Assembly: GCA_036852015.1 (NCBI GenBank)
Contig: JAANDG010000004.1
Span: 434,001 to 498,000 of the forward strand
DNA length: 64,000 nt
Direction: 5' to 3'
Source: Pelodera strongyloides
Lineage: Eukaryota > Nematoda > Chromadorea > Rhabditida > Rhabditidae
This document shows positions 21,503-34,092 of the stretch, one piece after another (within the stretch, counting starts at the first letter, position 1; each line of letters opens with the position of its first letter). A program made the translations under genes and the position numbers. A model generated the notes under the pieces. That model was not told the origin of the DNA, searched no databases, and was given only the letters and a program-made list of their open reading frames with translations.

Positions 21503-24500
21503 ATGGGTCAAGATAGTCCAGCACGTGGTCGCGGAGGTTTCCGCGGTGGAGGTGGTGGCTTCCGGGGTCGTGGAGGAGGCGATAGAGGCGGTTTCCGCGG
21601 TGGAAGGGGACAGTCGCCTGGTGGTTTCCGGGGAGGACGAGGTAGGTGTAATCGTGGTTTTTATTGTTATGCAACCCTGTGGTGTTATTTAATAAATAAT
21701 ATTCCTACGTTATTTTCTGTGTGTCACTCAATTTACGAAACTGTCGACAATTTGTGAAATGTACTGATAAAATATTGATTGTTTAGGGCGCGTTCGGGAT
21801 TGATTTTCCGAAAGGAAGCTCGGCCAAATCCTCGTTCGGGATGGACATTTTGGAAACGTTCTAATGCTTGGAGAAAACAAAAAATACAGTATGAATTAGC
21901 ATGGAAAATTTGAAAAATATGCGCGGGAAACGTTTTTCGCAAGCTAATTCATACTGTATTTTTTGTTTTCTCCAAGCATTGGAACGTTTCCAAAAAGTCC
22001 ATCTGTCCATCCCGAACGAGGATTTGACCGAGTTTCCTTTCGGAAAATCAATCCCGAACGCGCCCTTATCTAGCGGCTATCACTAGCCATATTTGTCCAT
22101 TTTGGAAAATTTCCTTTTTGCTGGCCATCGTAAGCTCTCTTTATACTTATTTAGTCTACATTTTCGAACACATATGGCCTATTACCGTTCTTATTGGACG
22201 CGTCAGTAACACATGCCCGTTTAGTTGTCCACATGGAAAATATAACGGAACTTAGGTTTGTCAGCTGCCGGAGTTGGGTGTACGCTTGGCAGCTTCTTAG
22301 AAAACATTCATGTCATAAATTTTTACAGGTGGAGGTGGGTTTGGTGGCGGTGGACAGATGCAAAGCCGTGGCGGATACACCCCTAATAAAGGTGAGACAA
22401 TTTAATTTCGACGAATTTTTATGTTTATGTTCACTTCAGCTTCGGAATATGTATACATCTCTATATATTTCTCTGCCCAATTTAAACGTTCTAGATTTCC
22501 GCGGCGGACGTGGTGGATCCCCAGGCGGATTCCGTGGCGGTGGCGGTCCGTTTAAACAATTTTTGTTTTGTTATCTAGCCTTAGTCTCATTCTTGCCGTT
22601 AGAAACTGGTTTAGTTTTTGACTTGAAATGCCATGGTAATTTACATGTAATTGGATTTCTAGTGCAATACAGTGATTATTACTGATCCTTTTAATGGCTA
22701 TTATGCTGTCTTTGTTATATAAGCCAATTTTCCGCCAGTTTTTCAAAATATGAGTACTTTATTTCACAATTTAAAGAATGGACTAAATAATGAAGCTAAT
22801 GTGAATTAGACCTTAAACCAGACAGACTCGTGTTCCTGCGCTACGAACCAGGACTATTTTGCGTTCATAAAAATAGAATTGGTCGGTCTCCGTCTCTCTT
22901 AAAGTTTAGTGTCCCATTCATAGATATTTAAGGCTCAAATTGCTAATATTATAATTATAGACTTCCGCGGAGGACGTGGTGGTTCGCCTGGATTCCGAGG
23001 TGAGACATTATCATTATATTTTGTTGTTTCTAAGTTCAGTTTTGAAATGATTCAAAGTTCAGTGTGGGCTTAAAGCGAAATGACACCCATTTTGTGGTTT
23101 TTTCAACAAAAATAGTTTAAATAATTTAATTAATGAAAATCACCATTAAAAATACCATAAATGGTTGATAGGAACTGAAAAAATAGCAAAGCAAAAACAT
23201 AACTGCTCGCATTTTGTATGGAAAAATTGTCCATTGCGCTAGCCTAATACATTTCACCCACGCACCCAAAAATTAAATCTCCCGCTTAATAACCATTCCG
23301 AGATTTGTATTTTGGTTTTACTCGTAGTTTTCATTTCAAATCTAGACGCTAGTGCAAATCCATACGTCAAATTCCCAATGCAACCACACCAGCAAGTGGA
23401 ACCCGTAGCCGAGTGGTAGCGCTCTCTCTCTTTTTGTGCGAGAGGTCCCGGGTTCGACCCCACAGGCGGCAAACAATTTTGCGTGAAATATTCCTTTCCG
23501 AGAACGAGAAAGGAGCTGTCAGTTCGCTTTAATTTACATATGTGTGGTGCTACATCCGAATCTATATACCCGTTGCAAGTCTGAGACACCCTATTTTCCT
23601 TATGTGTTACAGTGTTACTTTTTCTCTATGTTTCGAATCATGTTGTCTACTAATGTGTTTCGGACTCGTGTGTGTGTGTGTGTCTTTATAATTTGAAACC
23701 GTAAATGAAACTAAAATCAATCTATCATTTGCGTGTGTACCGTAATTGAAACTAAAATCAATCTATCATTTGCGTGTGTATGCGTGGCAATTGCATTCTT
23801 TTCTGTTGTTCCATCTCGAACCAAAAGTTCTCTTTTTCTTTTCCGGAAAAAAGTAGGAAAATGTCCATCTCGAATGCACCCTGAGAGCTTTTAGCTTGCT
23901 GCCTTTTCGGTATATCGGTTAATTTGTTTCTTGCGTTGAATCTAGCTCATTTTCAGTCGCGAGTTTTTTGTTAAGACCGTTCTTAACTGTTTTATGTGCT
24001 AGGTAGTAGGGAGCTTCTCTTTTTTTTTGTCTTCGCTTAGAAATAACATCTAACTCTATGTCTAGTATCGGATTTACTGAGTTTTCCAATTTAGCCATAT
24101 GAGATTTCGTACATACATGAAGGGTTGAAGGGGGTTTCTCGTTATCAGTTGTGATCCATTACTCTTATCAATTTGGTCAGACGTAGCAGTGTTGTCGCAT
24201 TGTGTTGTATTTTGGCTTCACGTCAAAATGTGTTTCATTTTTTTACAGCTCTCCGAGGTTAACCAACAGCTTGCTCCTTTTAAAAACGGTTCAGAAAAGG
24301 TTCAATTTTTATTCATACATGTTTAAAGCTTTGCTTGGAGGCGACGAATCAGAGATAAAGAAAAGTTACAAATTGTGCTGTTTAGGTGGTAACCGTGGTG
24401 GGTTCCGTGGCAACGACCGAGGTGGTGGCTTCCGTGGTCGTGGTGGAGGCGATAGAGGCGGCTTCCGAGGAGGAAGGGGCCGAGGTGACGGCGGATTCAG

Positions 24501-27500
24501 AGGCGGGCGCGGAGGGTTCAGAGGAAACGACAACCGAAAGAGGAAGTTCGACGACGAGGAAGACGAGCAGCCAGGTATGTCTCAGCCTTGAAACCCCCCT
24601 TCGATGTGTGCCCAGCCTTTCCGCAAACGTAGGCTCGAAAAATGGTTATTTGCTCTTGAGTGATGTAGCTAAAGGGTCATGGGTCGTCTTTTGTTCAAAT
24701 ATCTACATATTCTTATTTTCTCTCAATTATATGTATTTCAGCCAACAAGAAATTCGTCAAGAAGTTCCAGAAGGGCGTGAGTTTTGTGACTTGTTTCTTC
24801 TTTTGCTCATTCGTAACCTGTTTGCCCCATCTTGCATATTATTGGTAGAAAAAAAACATTTGTTTTGTTTAGGATGACGATGAGGAAGAAGAGGTGCAAG
24901 CACAAAACGGTCAGTTTTGAGCCGGTTTAAAATTTCTTTTTGGGTTGAACTTTGAACTGGTCCTTAAATATTGTTTATGAGTGTGTGGTGATTAATACAG
25001 TGTTTAAGTACGCATTGTTATATTGAATGCTATATTCTGAAGCAGACCGAAATTGGTCTAATATACATCATAGAACAAGAAACTATTTAAATATTTTACT
25101 TGTTTTGTAATTATGTGATGTTCAGGAGGATTCAAGAAGCAGAAGGGCGCGCCTGTGCACGACCACGATGAAGATGAGGAAACGGTAATACTTTGAATCT
25201 TTTATTTTCTAACCTTGAATCATGATCCTCAAGAAAACTGCGATGTTTGTGGACTTCCTGTTGTAATCCTATTTCGTCTCGCCTTTCTTTCTGCTGCTCA
25301 CAATTAGATTATCTGGTACATTGATTTTTGAAATAAACCAAAAAATAATGCTTGCGTTAAATTCATCAGGTAATCATTATTTATAAATGTTCAGGATGAG
25401 GAGGGTGATGAGGAGATGGACGAAGAAGTGAGTGGAGAAGATGAAGAGATGAGTGGAGAGGAAGAGGAATCAGATGAAGAGGAGGACGAGGGTAGGTTAT
25501 TTAATATGAAGTCAGAATGTTTTGGGTACTACTCTATTTTAGCGAATTTCTCGAAAGTTTGCGAGAGTGTTCCGCAGCGCACCTTTTCGCTGCCAGAATT
25601 TTTTTTAAATATATTTACGACGCAAATCTTTTAGCTCCTGCAACTCCTGCCGCAAAGAAGACCGCCAAATCAGGCAAGATGCCAGCCACCCCTGTAACCG
25701 CTGATTCCGATGTGAGCAGTTTTTCCACATTCCAACCAACACCTGTGCAGTTTGTTTGCGGTACTATACTGTTTATTTGGTGCAAGCTTTCTTTCTTCCT
25801 TATCTCATTTCGTTATAGGATGAAGACGAGGAGGAGGATGAAGAAGACGAAGATGAGGAGGAATCAGATGAAGACGGTGAGTCTCTTGCATCAATATGAT
25901 AACCTATCGTTTTTGTTTGATTTTGCTTGTAAATTGTTCTGTGATGATTTGCCTCAGCCTCAATCTACCTGTTACAGAAGCCGTTCCCGCAAAGAAACCA
26001 GCTCCTGTCAAGCAAGGAAAGGCAGCCGCCAAGGTGGTAAGTATCCTAGACTTAAGTTTTATTCAGTCGTTTGCTAGGAGTAGGTAGAGAGCTAATGTCG
26101 TAGTTCATGTGGTATGTCCATTTCCCTTTATATTTAAAAGTCTCTGTGTGATGCCTTGGTGATTCGTCCTCAACCGTTCGAGCAAGGGCCTTGCATTTTC
26201 TTCTAAGAATATTATTTTAGGCGGTTGCTCAAGAAGAGAGTGATGAGGAGGACGAAGACGAGGAGGAAGATGAGGAGGAGGACGAAGAGGATGACGACGA
26301 CCTGGAAGACGAGGATGATGTTGTTGGAGAGTTCGCTAAGAAGACTCCTGCCAAGAAGGTCGACATCAGTCACGCGGCAACCCCACAATCGGTTAGTCGT
26401 GATCTACTTTTAGTGACTTTTTTGCTAGTTCATGTGGTATTTGATAATTCTCACGTGCGGTAATAAATGTTACCAGTAATTTTTTGTTGGTGCTCACTGG
26501 CGTTCGTTACTGATGAATGTTTAGACCAAGAAAACGCCATCGACTCCGCATCCGCAAAAGAAGGCTGTGACACCCGGTGCAGCAAAGACGAAATTGTCCT
26601 TCGATTCGGATGAGGAAGAGTCGGATGAGGTGCGTGACTGAATCTATATATACAAAATAAGTTAGAATGAAGAACCTGAAAACGTGAATGAATATGTCCG
26701 AAAGTAAACGAGTAGTTGCATATTTCTACTTAGGAAATATATTACGTCCGGTTTCTTACGTGCCTTCTATACACAAATATATTTAGGAGGACGAAGATGA
26801 GGAGGAGGAGTCCGATGAGGAAGAAGAGGTTGCCGCGCCCGCTCAAAAGAAGCCAGCTGTAGCTCAAAAGGGCAAGCAAGCAGTTGAGGAAGAGAGTGAC
26901 GAAGAGGATGAAGATGAAGAGGAGGATGAAGATGAGGAAGAAGAGCCCGTTGTCGCCAAGAAGCCTGCAGTAAGTTTTTCTTATTATTACGTCACCACTC
27001 CCCTGTCATGGTTCTATTCGAACAATATAGCTCTTTGTTTGTCTCTGACTACATCTCATAGCCAGCTAACTGATGAACCACTTCAATTTAAGGATTTCGC
27101 TTCCTGCGTAAATTTTCTCCGTAAAGTAGAGAATTTCGGGAACCACCTTCTGTTCTACGCGAGTATTCCCTGTTACATTAACTCGAGGGTTCGGATATTC
27201 AAATAAGTTAATTCTTAATTCTTCTGGTTCCCATAATATTGTAGCGTACTTTACTCATGTCCTTGCAGCCTACACCAGCGAAGGCAGAGCCAAAGAAAGC
27301 TGCTGCACCAGTAAAAGGAGTCCCACAGGTTTGTTTTCTATTAACATGTTTTTTTTTGTGTGTGTAAATTGCCATTTTAACGATAATTCTTTGTTGTGTG
27401 TTCCATCAATAGTTGAACTGTTAGTAGTGTGTCAAGTTTCTATATATTCGCTTTCAGGCTATTGGCCAAAAAGCAGTTACACCTGCTTCTTCTGCCAAGG

Positions 27501-29415
27501 GATCCAAGGTATGTGAGCTTAGTCAGATTCTTATGTTGATTTCTAGTTATAGTGATTCTAAATTGGGAAATGTTTTATGGGGTCGATGGACAAGTTTTTA
27601 TGTTATAACTGGGTATCCCAGCTCCTTGCACATTACCAGTGTTCTCTGTTTAGCTGTCCGATGACGATATCCGTAAAGAAGAAGAGAATCGTGTGAGTGA
27701 GAGGAACAACCGCTCTCTCTTCGTGCGAGGATTCCCCAAGGAGTTGACCGAAGACGAAGTTAAGCAGTACGCGTCGGACACGGTATCTATCCGAAAGAAC
27801 GGCTTCCACACATTCCTTGTCTTCAGGGTTAGTGCAATTTATTTGAAGAACTTGGCAGATTTGAACACGATTTAAGTGCCAATAGATTGGTTTCAGTGGT
27901 AGGTCTTCGGCCGTTTCGACGATACACAAATTACTGGGATGAGATTTGTTGTATTATTTTTGGTTGGAAGCTTTGTACGCTGACGAATTAAATAGATTTA
28001 ATTGCGAACCGCCGATTATCATTAACCACCGTATTCTCCAGAATCATGCCACGTGTGAAGCTGCCTACAAGAAGTTGGGCAAGATGCAAATTGAGGGTGT
28101 ACCACTCTACGTGGATTATTGTGGATCGAAGTCAAAGAATACGAAGGAAAAGCCTGGTATGTTGTGCAAAGTGGTGGTTTCTAGCCAGAATTGAAAAGTC
28201 TGCTTTATTATGCATGCTGTTTCCAACTGATATATATATATATGTGCTTCTCTCCAGATCCCCGACCAGTTGATCGCAAACAAATTTCGATAATCGGATG
28301 TCCGAAGACAGCTACACGACCGATGCTGAAGAGAATCTTCCCCGCCGCTTCCGAAATCCTATTGAGGCCGTCAGGATATAAAATGTTCGTTCATTTAACT
28401 TACGCAGAGTTAAGTGGTCGCTGTAGCACAGTATTCCGGAATTGGGTTTCGTGTAGTACTTCAGAGTCTTTTTAACATGTTTACTTCTTTTTTAATTATG
28501 CGGCACTTTGCATTTACTTTGTTTTCATTACAGGCTTTGCTTTGTCAAGTTCGCCACCGAAGATCAAGCAGTCGACGCCTTTGTGAAGGGCAAGGATCTG
28601 AAGATTAGTGGAACATGCGTCGAGGTGTTGTTCGCACGAGAAAGGAAAACTCCAGAGCAGATTACCGAGGAAATCCAGGCCAAGAAGGCTGCCAGGGTCA
28701 GTTTGCTTTATTGTTTTCTGTGACTGTTGTTTGTGGTAAATTTGGCGACGCCTTTCTTTTCGGCTATGATAATTTTCACTTATTTGAGGTATATGGAAGT
28801 GTAAATTGTTTCTCCACTGGCTATTGTGTAATACTTTAATATACAGATTGACTGTATATCAATCGAGCAGTTGTGTAATCTATTTTATTGCAGGCAGAAC
28901 TGAAGGCCGCTGAAGAGGCAAAGCTGGCGGCGGCCGCGAATGGAAAGGAAGAAAGTGGTATGTTTGTTTTGCTTGTCAGTGTGGCTAATTTTCCGGGATC
29001 TGTGCGACAGTTTCACTGTGTAGTTTTCTCACGGACCCTTTTGGTAAAATTGAGAACACAAAACTACTGAGGCCATATTCACCACTCCGTTTCTCTCGGG
29101 AAAGTATTCCCTGGGGACAGAGAATAGTATTCTAAAGTGAGACACGCGGAGAAAAAGACGGGGAATTGAGTGGTGAATATGGCCTCTGAAGTGGGTTACC
29201 CGAATTTGAAATATAGTTGTACAGGAATTTGAAATATAGTTGCACGGGGAAGCGTTTTTACGCAGGTATGAATCTTAATGTGAGATCCGATATCTGTATG
29301 TAATTTCTTTCTAGATGAAGAGGAGGATGAAGATGAAGAAGAGAGCGGCGAAAACGAGGAGGAGGATGAGGAAGAAAGTGGAGAGGATGAGGAGGAGGAG
29401 AGTGATGAGGAATAG
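21503..29415 (+). CDS. Nucleolin-like RNA-binding protein, 23 exons
   Basis: A trans-splice-like acceptor (tttttttttag) lies 18 nt before ATG 21503. I assemble 23 exons (21503-21641, 22329-22391, 22495-22545, 22961-22999, 24386-24574, 24742-24776, 24873-24909, 25126-25184, 25395-25491, 25635-25711, 25819-25876, 25978-26036, 26221-26391, 26525-26629, 26787-26969, 27269-27328, 27458-27508, 27654-27827, 28042-28156, 28258-28384, 28534-28696, 28894-28957, 29315-29415). They total 2217 nt, 738 residues, with consistent phases. Order: RGG/FRGGRG-rich N-terminus (exons 1-5), alternating long Asp/Glu runs and Lys/Ala/Pro linkers (5-17), RRM1 (RNP2-like SLFVRGFP, RNP1-like GFHTFLVF), RRM2 (ISIIGCP; LCFVKFAT), and an acidic tail. 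Nucleolin acts in nucleolar rRNA synthesis and processing. Vertebrate nucleolin carries its RGG region at the C-terminus. The exon 3 donor (GTCCGT or GTGGCG, 6 nt apart) is weak. Confidence 0.9.
21786..22065. mobile_element. PIF/Harbinger-like MITE, 280 bp, in intron 1 of the nucleolin-like gene
   Basis: gggcgcgttcgggattgatt and its complement form the ends, with TTA directly outside both (21783-21785 and 22066-22068). The arms also pair through ttccgaaaggaagctcgg and gcttggagaaaacaaaaaat. Near-complete self-complementarity, no ORF. Same family as 1075-1328, 31070-31285 and the partial copy at 63970. Confidence 0.9.
23398..23480 (+). repeat. tRNA-derived SINE-like sequence in intron 4 of the nucleolin-like gene
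   Basis: A good A box (TAGCCGAGTGGTAGCGC) is followed at tRNA-like distance by a B box (GGTTCGACCCC), with a ctctc...gagag stem between. The loop is too long and the acceptor arms do not pair, so it is a tRNA-derived repeat or pseudogene and probably not a functional tRNA. Confidence 0.55.
23820..23884 (-). repeat. Fragment of the ttcgag(a/t)tgg MITE family
   Basis: Read on the minus strand it runs agggtgcattcgagatggacattttcc then ttttttccggaaaag, matching the end that starts at 63970. The left partner (ttccatctcgaacc, 23810-23823) is short. Flanking TTA is not clear. Confidence 0.5.
29069..29186. mobile_element. Short MITE in intron 22 of the nucleolin-like gene
   Basis: gaggccatattcaccactc (29069-) is inverted as gagtggtgaatatggcctc (-29186). 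Further inward ctcgggaaagtattcc pairs weakly. 118 bp, no ORF. Confidence 0.88.
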
Positions 29416-31069
29416 ACAGACGGGATAGAGAGTAGGCGATTATTTTGATAAGACGAGAGAAGAGAGGCATTACATTATTACATATTCCTATTATATTGCC
29501 CGATCCCGTATGACAGTATATTTAAAGACGTTAGTTGTAATCTCGCAATTTGTTGTGTACTAGATAGAATCGTTGTTCAACATGTTCTCATTGTTTTAGA
29601 AAATTTAAACGTGCAGTCTATGCCTCTAAGCTTGTTATGAGATAATGATATATGATCTGTATGTATGATAGCGAAGATTTTTCACACTTCTCAGCTTCTA
29701 CTGCTATACGTTGTGTGTTGTTTTGTAAAAGTTTGTTTTGTACTGAATCATCCCCTCACCTCTGTTGATTTTGCTATTGCGACTTATTGTTATTTGTTGT
29801 GTTTCTGTTGTTTGTTGGCACAGGTTTCACTGTTGTTTTATTGATGAAAAAGGTAAATAAATTGTTTTCTTCTAAGTGCTCGGCTGTGTTTTGGGGCTGG
29901 GTGCAGTGTTTTAAGGGCTGGTTTCGCGTATTCTCCGATATTCGGTCAGCGAATTGCAAATGGACCGATTTGTAGGAACGATGTACTTTTCAAAAGCCAT
30001 AAATTTGCATAAAGATCAAATTGCATGACGACAGCTTACGGTGAGAGTCTGGGAATTGGTTGAACTCTGAACCAATTTCCTGTTGTGTGGGTGCTCTTTT
30101 ATTCCTTCGTGGTAGGTGATTGGCCTGCGAAGATGTTATTTGCAATGTGGTATATTTAGTCAATCTTCCTTCCTTGATTTCGTGTGAGTCTGACAGTTTC
30201 TATAGTTTGAAGAGACGAAGTGACATAATTACGGTGTTCATTTCTGGCGGCAGCTGTGTGGTCCTAAGATTTTGCTTCAAAATATACACGAAATTGTGAG
30301 GTGGTATTCATGGGTACGGTCGGCCTTAAAACCCCAAATACTTCTGTTTTACGTGTAGATCTACCCGCTGTTCGGTGTGAGAACTACTCTTTGTCGTACA
30401 AGGTTTTCTCGTCGCGTGAAACAGCTTCTCCCTCCCGCCGGCCCCCATTTGCCAGTAATTAGCCGTAGATCAAACAGGCTAATGTGCGGAAAAGTAAACA
30501 ACTTTACAGATTCTTTGACGCTTCGCACAAAACTTGTTGAGATGTTTAAACTTTCAAATGTTCGTATGTAGTAATTTTGCTCTGTATTTATAGGTGTGGC
30601 TATATTTTGTGTGTTGTGAACTGTAGGTAATTATTAACCTCAACTGAAGGATCGATTAAAGATATATAACAATGCCACACACAAGTACGCACATGCACTC
30701 TCACACATGCGTGCCTATACACATGAATATTTCGTAAATTTTCAAGCTTTCGAATTCTTACTTAGCATACTGTAACTGGCGTAAGTATAACTTGAGTCTT
30801 GCTGAAAGTCGATTTTCAAAGGAGTAAAGTGTAGAGGTCAACTTGGTACACTCAAGAAGGCCCCCGACGACACAACTGTTGTCTAGCTTTTGTTAAAGTA
30901 TCGGGTTACCATACCGTTCGCTTAAGTCAACATATTACATCTGTAAATAGCCTAAATGTAAATACGCCTCCAATTAGATAAATAAGCATGCTATTCTATC
31001 GTCAAGTTGTGACTGTCTTTAAATCAACATACTATTGTTTACTGCTTGTTAGGGAAAACATCTTTCTTA
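29416..31069 (+). other. 3' UTR of the nucleolin-like gene, then gene-empty DNA
   Basis: An AATAAA polyadenylation signal (aggtaaataaattg, about 29856-29861) lies 440 nt after the stop codon. Beyond it I find no supported exon. There is a short inverted pair gaattggtt / aaccaattt at 30054-30079. Confidence 0.45.
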
Positions 31070-31285
31070 GGGCGCATTCGAGTTGGGCAAAATGCATAAA
31101 TTTCGCGAAATATTCTGTTCGAGTTGTTATGGTGAGAGAGTATTGACAAATAAGAGGGTCCAGGAAAAAAATATTTTCAAGGCTCTGCGTCTCTCACATG
31201 AGAGTGATATTTCGCAGCGCGCTAACACTGCCTAACAGTGAACTCGAACTGATTATTTCGCATTTTGCCCAACTCGAATGCGCCC
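31070..31285. mobile_element. PIF/Harbinger-like MITE, 216 bp
   Basis: gggcgcattcgagttgggcaaaatg and its complement (ending 31285) are nearly perfect terminal repeats. TTA lies outside the left end and ATA outside the right. It has the same tip sequence as the copy cut by the right window edge. Confidence 0.85.
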
Positions 31286-33280
31286 ATACGATCACGTCTT
31301 ATCATCTTACCTTGAGTGCAGTATTATATTAACGTATGTAGCTACTGTAGCTCCGTATTTTCTTGACATACGGTAGTTCAAGAGTCCATCTATCTACGGG
31401 TTAATATGTCACTTGAGACAATTGCTATGTCAATCCAAAATGGAAAGAGCTTCGATACTTCTTCATATTTTAGTTGAGTTGAGACTGAGAAAACTGTATG
31501 TGTGCGGCTAGCACTTCGCCCAACATTTTGTGCGCTACAATTTCGCGTCCCGCTCTCGGCAGCGCACCAAATGCCTAAGCATTCCCTACATCTTCTTTGA
31601 ACACTGGTTCATTGCTGTGCTCATACATAACTTGAAAAGAGCTCCCCTGCACTGTTTATTTTCCTCTTGAACATATCAGATCCGAAACTATCTACCGTAC
31701 TTTAATTCGTCGTCCCCAGTTGTGCGTAGAAGAACAAGTTTGTCAATACGAAAATAAATCTTATACCTGTCACGGGACACGATATCTCTGTTGATTTATC
31801 ACTAGATCCGTGCACGTCTTTCGAGTACATCGAGGTCATTTTTGATTTCTTGACTTTACAAAAAAAAAGATGATTTTTTGATTGGCCCTGCTTATTCATT
31901 GTTTGGAATTGAATCTGGAATTGAAAAACGATGTGAATGTAAAAAAAAACTTTATGGGAATGCATATTGACTTTCACTTGGACATCATACACTCCCCTTT
32001 CCCAACGAGACATCTCGCAATCGGCTCACATCTAGGTTCGCATGCCGTGGGCCGCATTATACAATTGCAGTTGGCACGCCCATGGCGCTTGTGCCGCGCA
32101 TCACAGCGCGCTCAGGTTTCGCAGCCTAGCCGTGGCGGAAAAACTTTCAGTCAGCGACTGACTGAAAGTTTTTCTGAGTATTGTGTATTCAACAACTAAC
32201 TCATCTCATTTTACGTCACGTCGTTGGTTGCAAATAGAATCTTTCAGCTGAATGCTTGACTTCATTTCAGTGGTCCTGATTCTATATATATATAAGCTTG
32301 TTTACTTGGAAGAAGTCTATTTCGATTCCTTCTTTTCAGCTTTCCTACTTGAATATTCACATGCGCATCCATATAGCGTCCAGCAACAAATATATTTATA
32401 TGCTAGCCACTGATTTGCAAAGGTTGATCCCGCCCTTTCCCTGAACGGCTTGCAAATCTGATTTTAGCTTACCACTGAAAACACTTCATCACTTTTTTCC
32501 ACTTTCTCTGGCTCTGGTACGCAGTGTTAGACGTTTTCCACAACGAACTTGCGCTATTCTGGATTCTAATTTTAAGTTGAATGTTGTGTAGCACAAACGC
32601 CCAACGTTCTCACGTATTCCTTGATGCATTGGAAAAAAAAAAGAAGTTATGAACTCTTTTTCTCTCTCTCGCTCTCTCTCTCGCTCTCTCTCTCTCACAT
32701 TTCTCTTTCCCTCCCTCTGGCCAGGTGCAGTTCCGTACATGATTTCATATACAACTAACAAATACATAATTCACAAAAAAGGGCAAATAGACCCCGTTGA
32801 CATATTGCTTGTACGGAGTGAAATAGTATTACGTGCAAGTTTTTGGTCCAATATGTTCGGTGCACAGATTCAAAACACAAAATGAGCAGAAAGTACTCAG
32901 TGCAATCGTTTTCCATGTTAAACATAAATACGGCTACCTCTCGCGCTCTCGCCGCGCATCTTTCCCAGTCTTTGCCAGATTCTCGTCATTTCTTCGCGAG
33001 CACATGTGATACTTCGCGAGAATCTGGCGAACAGAATCGCACCTTTTTATATGGTTTGTGGTTCTGAATCGATTTTCGCGCATATTCGTCCAGTCTTTGC
33101 GCCTGGTTCTCGCCGCACAGCAATTTTACCAATGTTCATGTCCTGATTTAACAGGACAGTTTGAAAACTGAACAACTTAGCCTTGACGAACACGGTTACT
33201 TTACAATAAACACATTGAATTGATCTCTGTTTGTACATTCATTGATTTAACAATTAGCCGCGCCGCTACTATGATACAAG
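31286..33280. other. Gene-poor stretch with simple repeats and a hairpin
   Basis: 32138-32174 is a perfect hairpin with 16-bp arms (gaaaaactttcagtca / tgactgaaagtttttc). 32659-32697 is a (TC)n run with interruptions. 32960-33040 has gccagattctcg / cgagaatctggc, a partial fold-back. I see no supported coding exon. Confidence 0.45.
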
Positions 33281-34092
33281 TCATTCCATTTTCTTCGTTT
33301 CATTGGACGCCGGATTCAAACAATACTGGATGTCGTACGTGTAGAGGTCCAAAGAAAATAAACTCCCGTCTGGTGAAGAAATTTTCTTAACGGTTGCGCT
33401 CACCTCCTCATTGGGCATTAGGTTACATGCTTGTAGGTCATTTACATATTCTTTCATTAACAATCCAATCTCATTGTCAGGAAAAACTTCTTGACTTGTT
33501 CTTATGAAGAGTCATATGTTCCGCGCCTTGCTGCATGAGAGAATGACAGAGATAGAGGGAAAAGAAGAAAGAGAGAAAGAGAGAAATTGAGAGAGAGGAA
33601 GAGAGAGAGAAACAGAGAGCGTCAGAGAAAAGTGATTTGTTTGCTTTGGACCTCTACTCTTTCATGTCATCTGGCGTACGATGCCCTGAAACGGATCCAA
33701 TCGAAAACTTTGCCTTCTTCGAAGTCGCGGCATAATAAGAAGTCAGAACTGGGGAACCTCTCAGTTCGACATCTCTCATTTCACCCAGTCGGGTTTTGCG
33801 TATAGCACGCTGCTTGTGAAATGCTGATGTAGACAACTACATAATCATGTCTTACATGCAAGTTTGTTTCATGCCGGAAAGCCGTCAGCATACGATTCAC
33901 AAACCGATTGCCATAACGCTTTAAGACCTGCTTTACCACTTTGTCCGCCGAGTTAAACATCGGGTGACTTTTCCTAACCTTAGAAAATTTGAGCATGCGT
34001 TGAGTGGTCGCTTGCGGGTTCAAAACTCGAAAACGCTTAAAACTTGGAGCGTGGCTCGATCTGATTCCGCGAGCTTGCACATTTACATCCAA
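33281..34092 (-). CDS. Candidate exons or relic of an unknown minus-strand gene
   Basis: One exon-like stretch runs from about 34000 (acceptor TTTTCTAAG) to a GTAAGA donor after 33858, reading HPMFNSADKVVKQVLKRYGN and onward. The only in-phase continuation is the open frame 33839-33654 (STSAFHKQRAIRKTRLGEMR, ending TAG), which would need an intron of only 19 nt, so a frameshifted relic is likelier. A separate frame to 33281 (DNEIGLLMKEYVNDLQACNL...) also looks protein-like and may be another piece. No family recognised. A (GA)n run at 33547-33619 lies between them. Confidence 0.3.

Noticed and set aside
32489..32885. ORFs over the (TC)n run (Ser/Leu/Arg repeats)
   Set aside because: Simple-repeat translation only.
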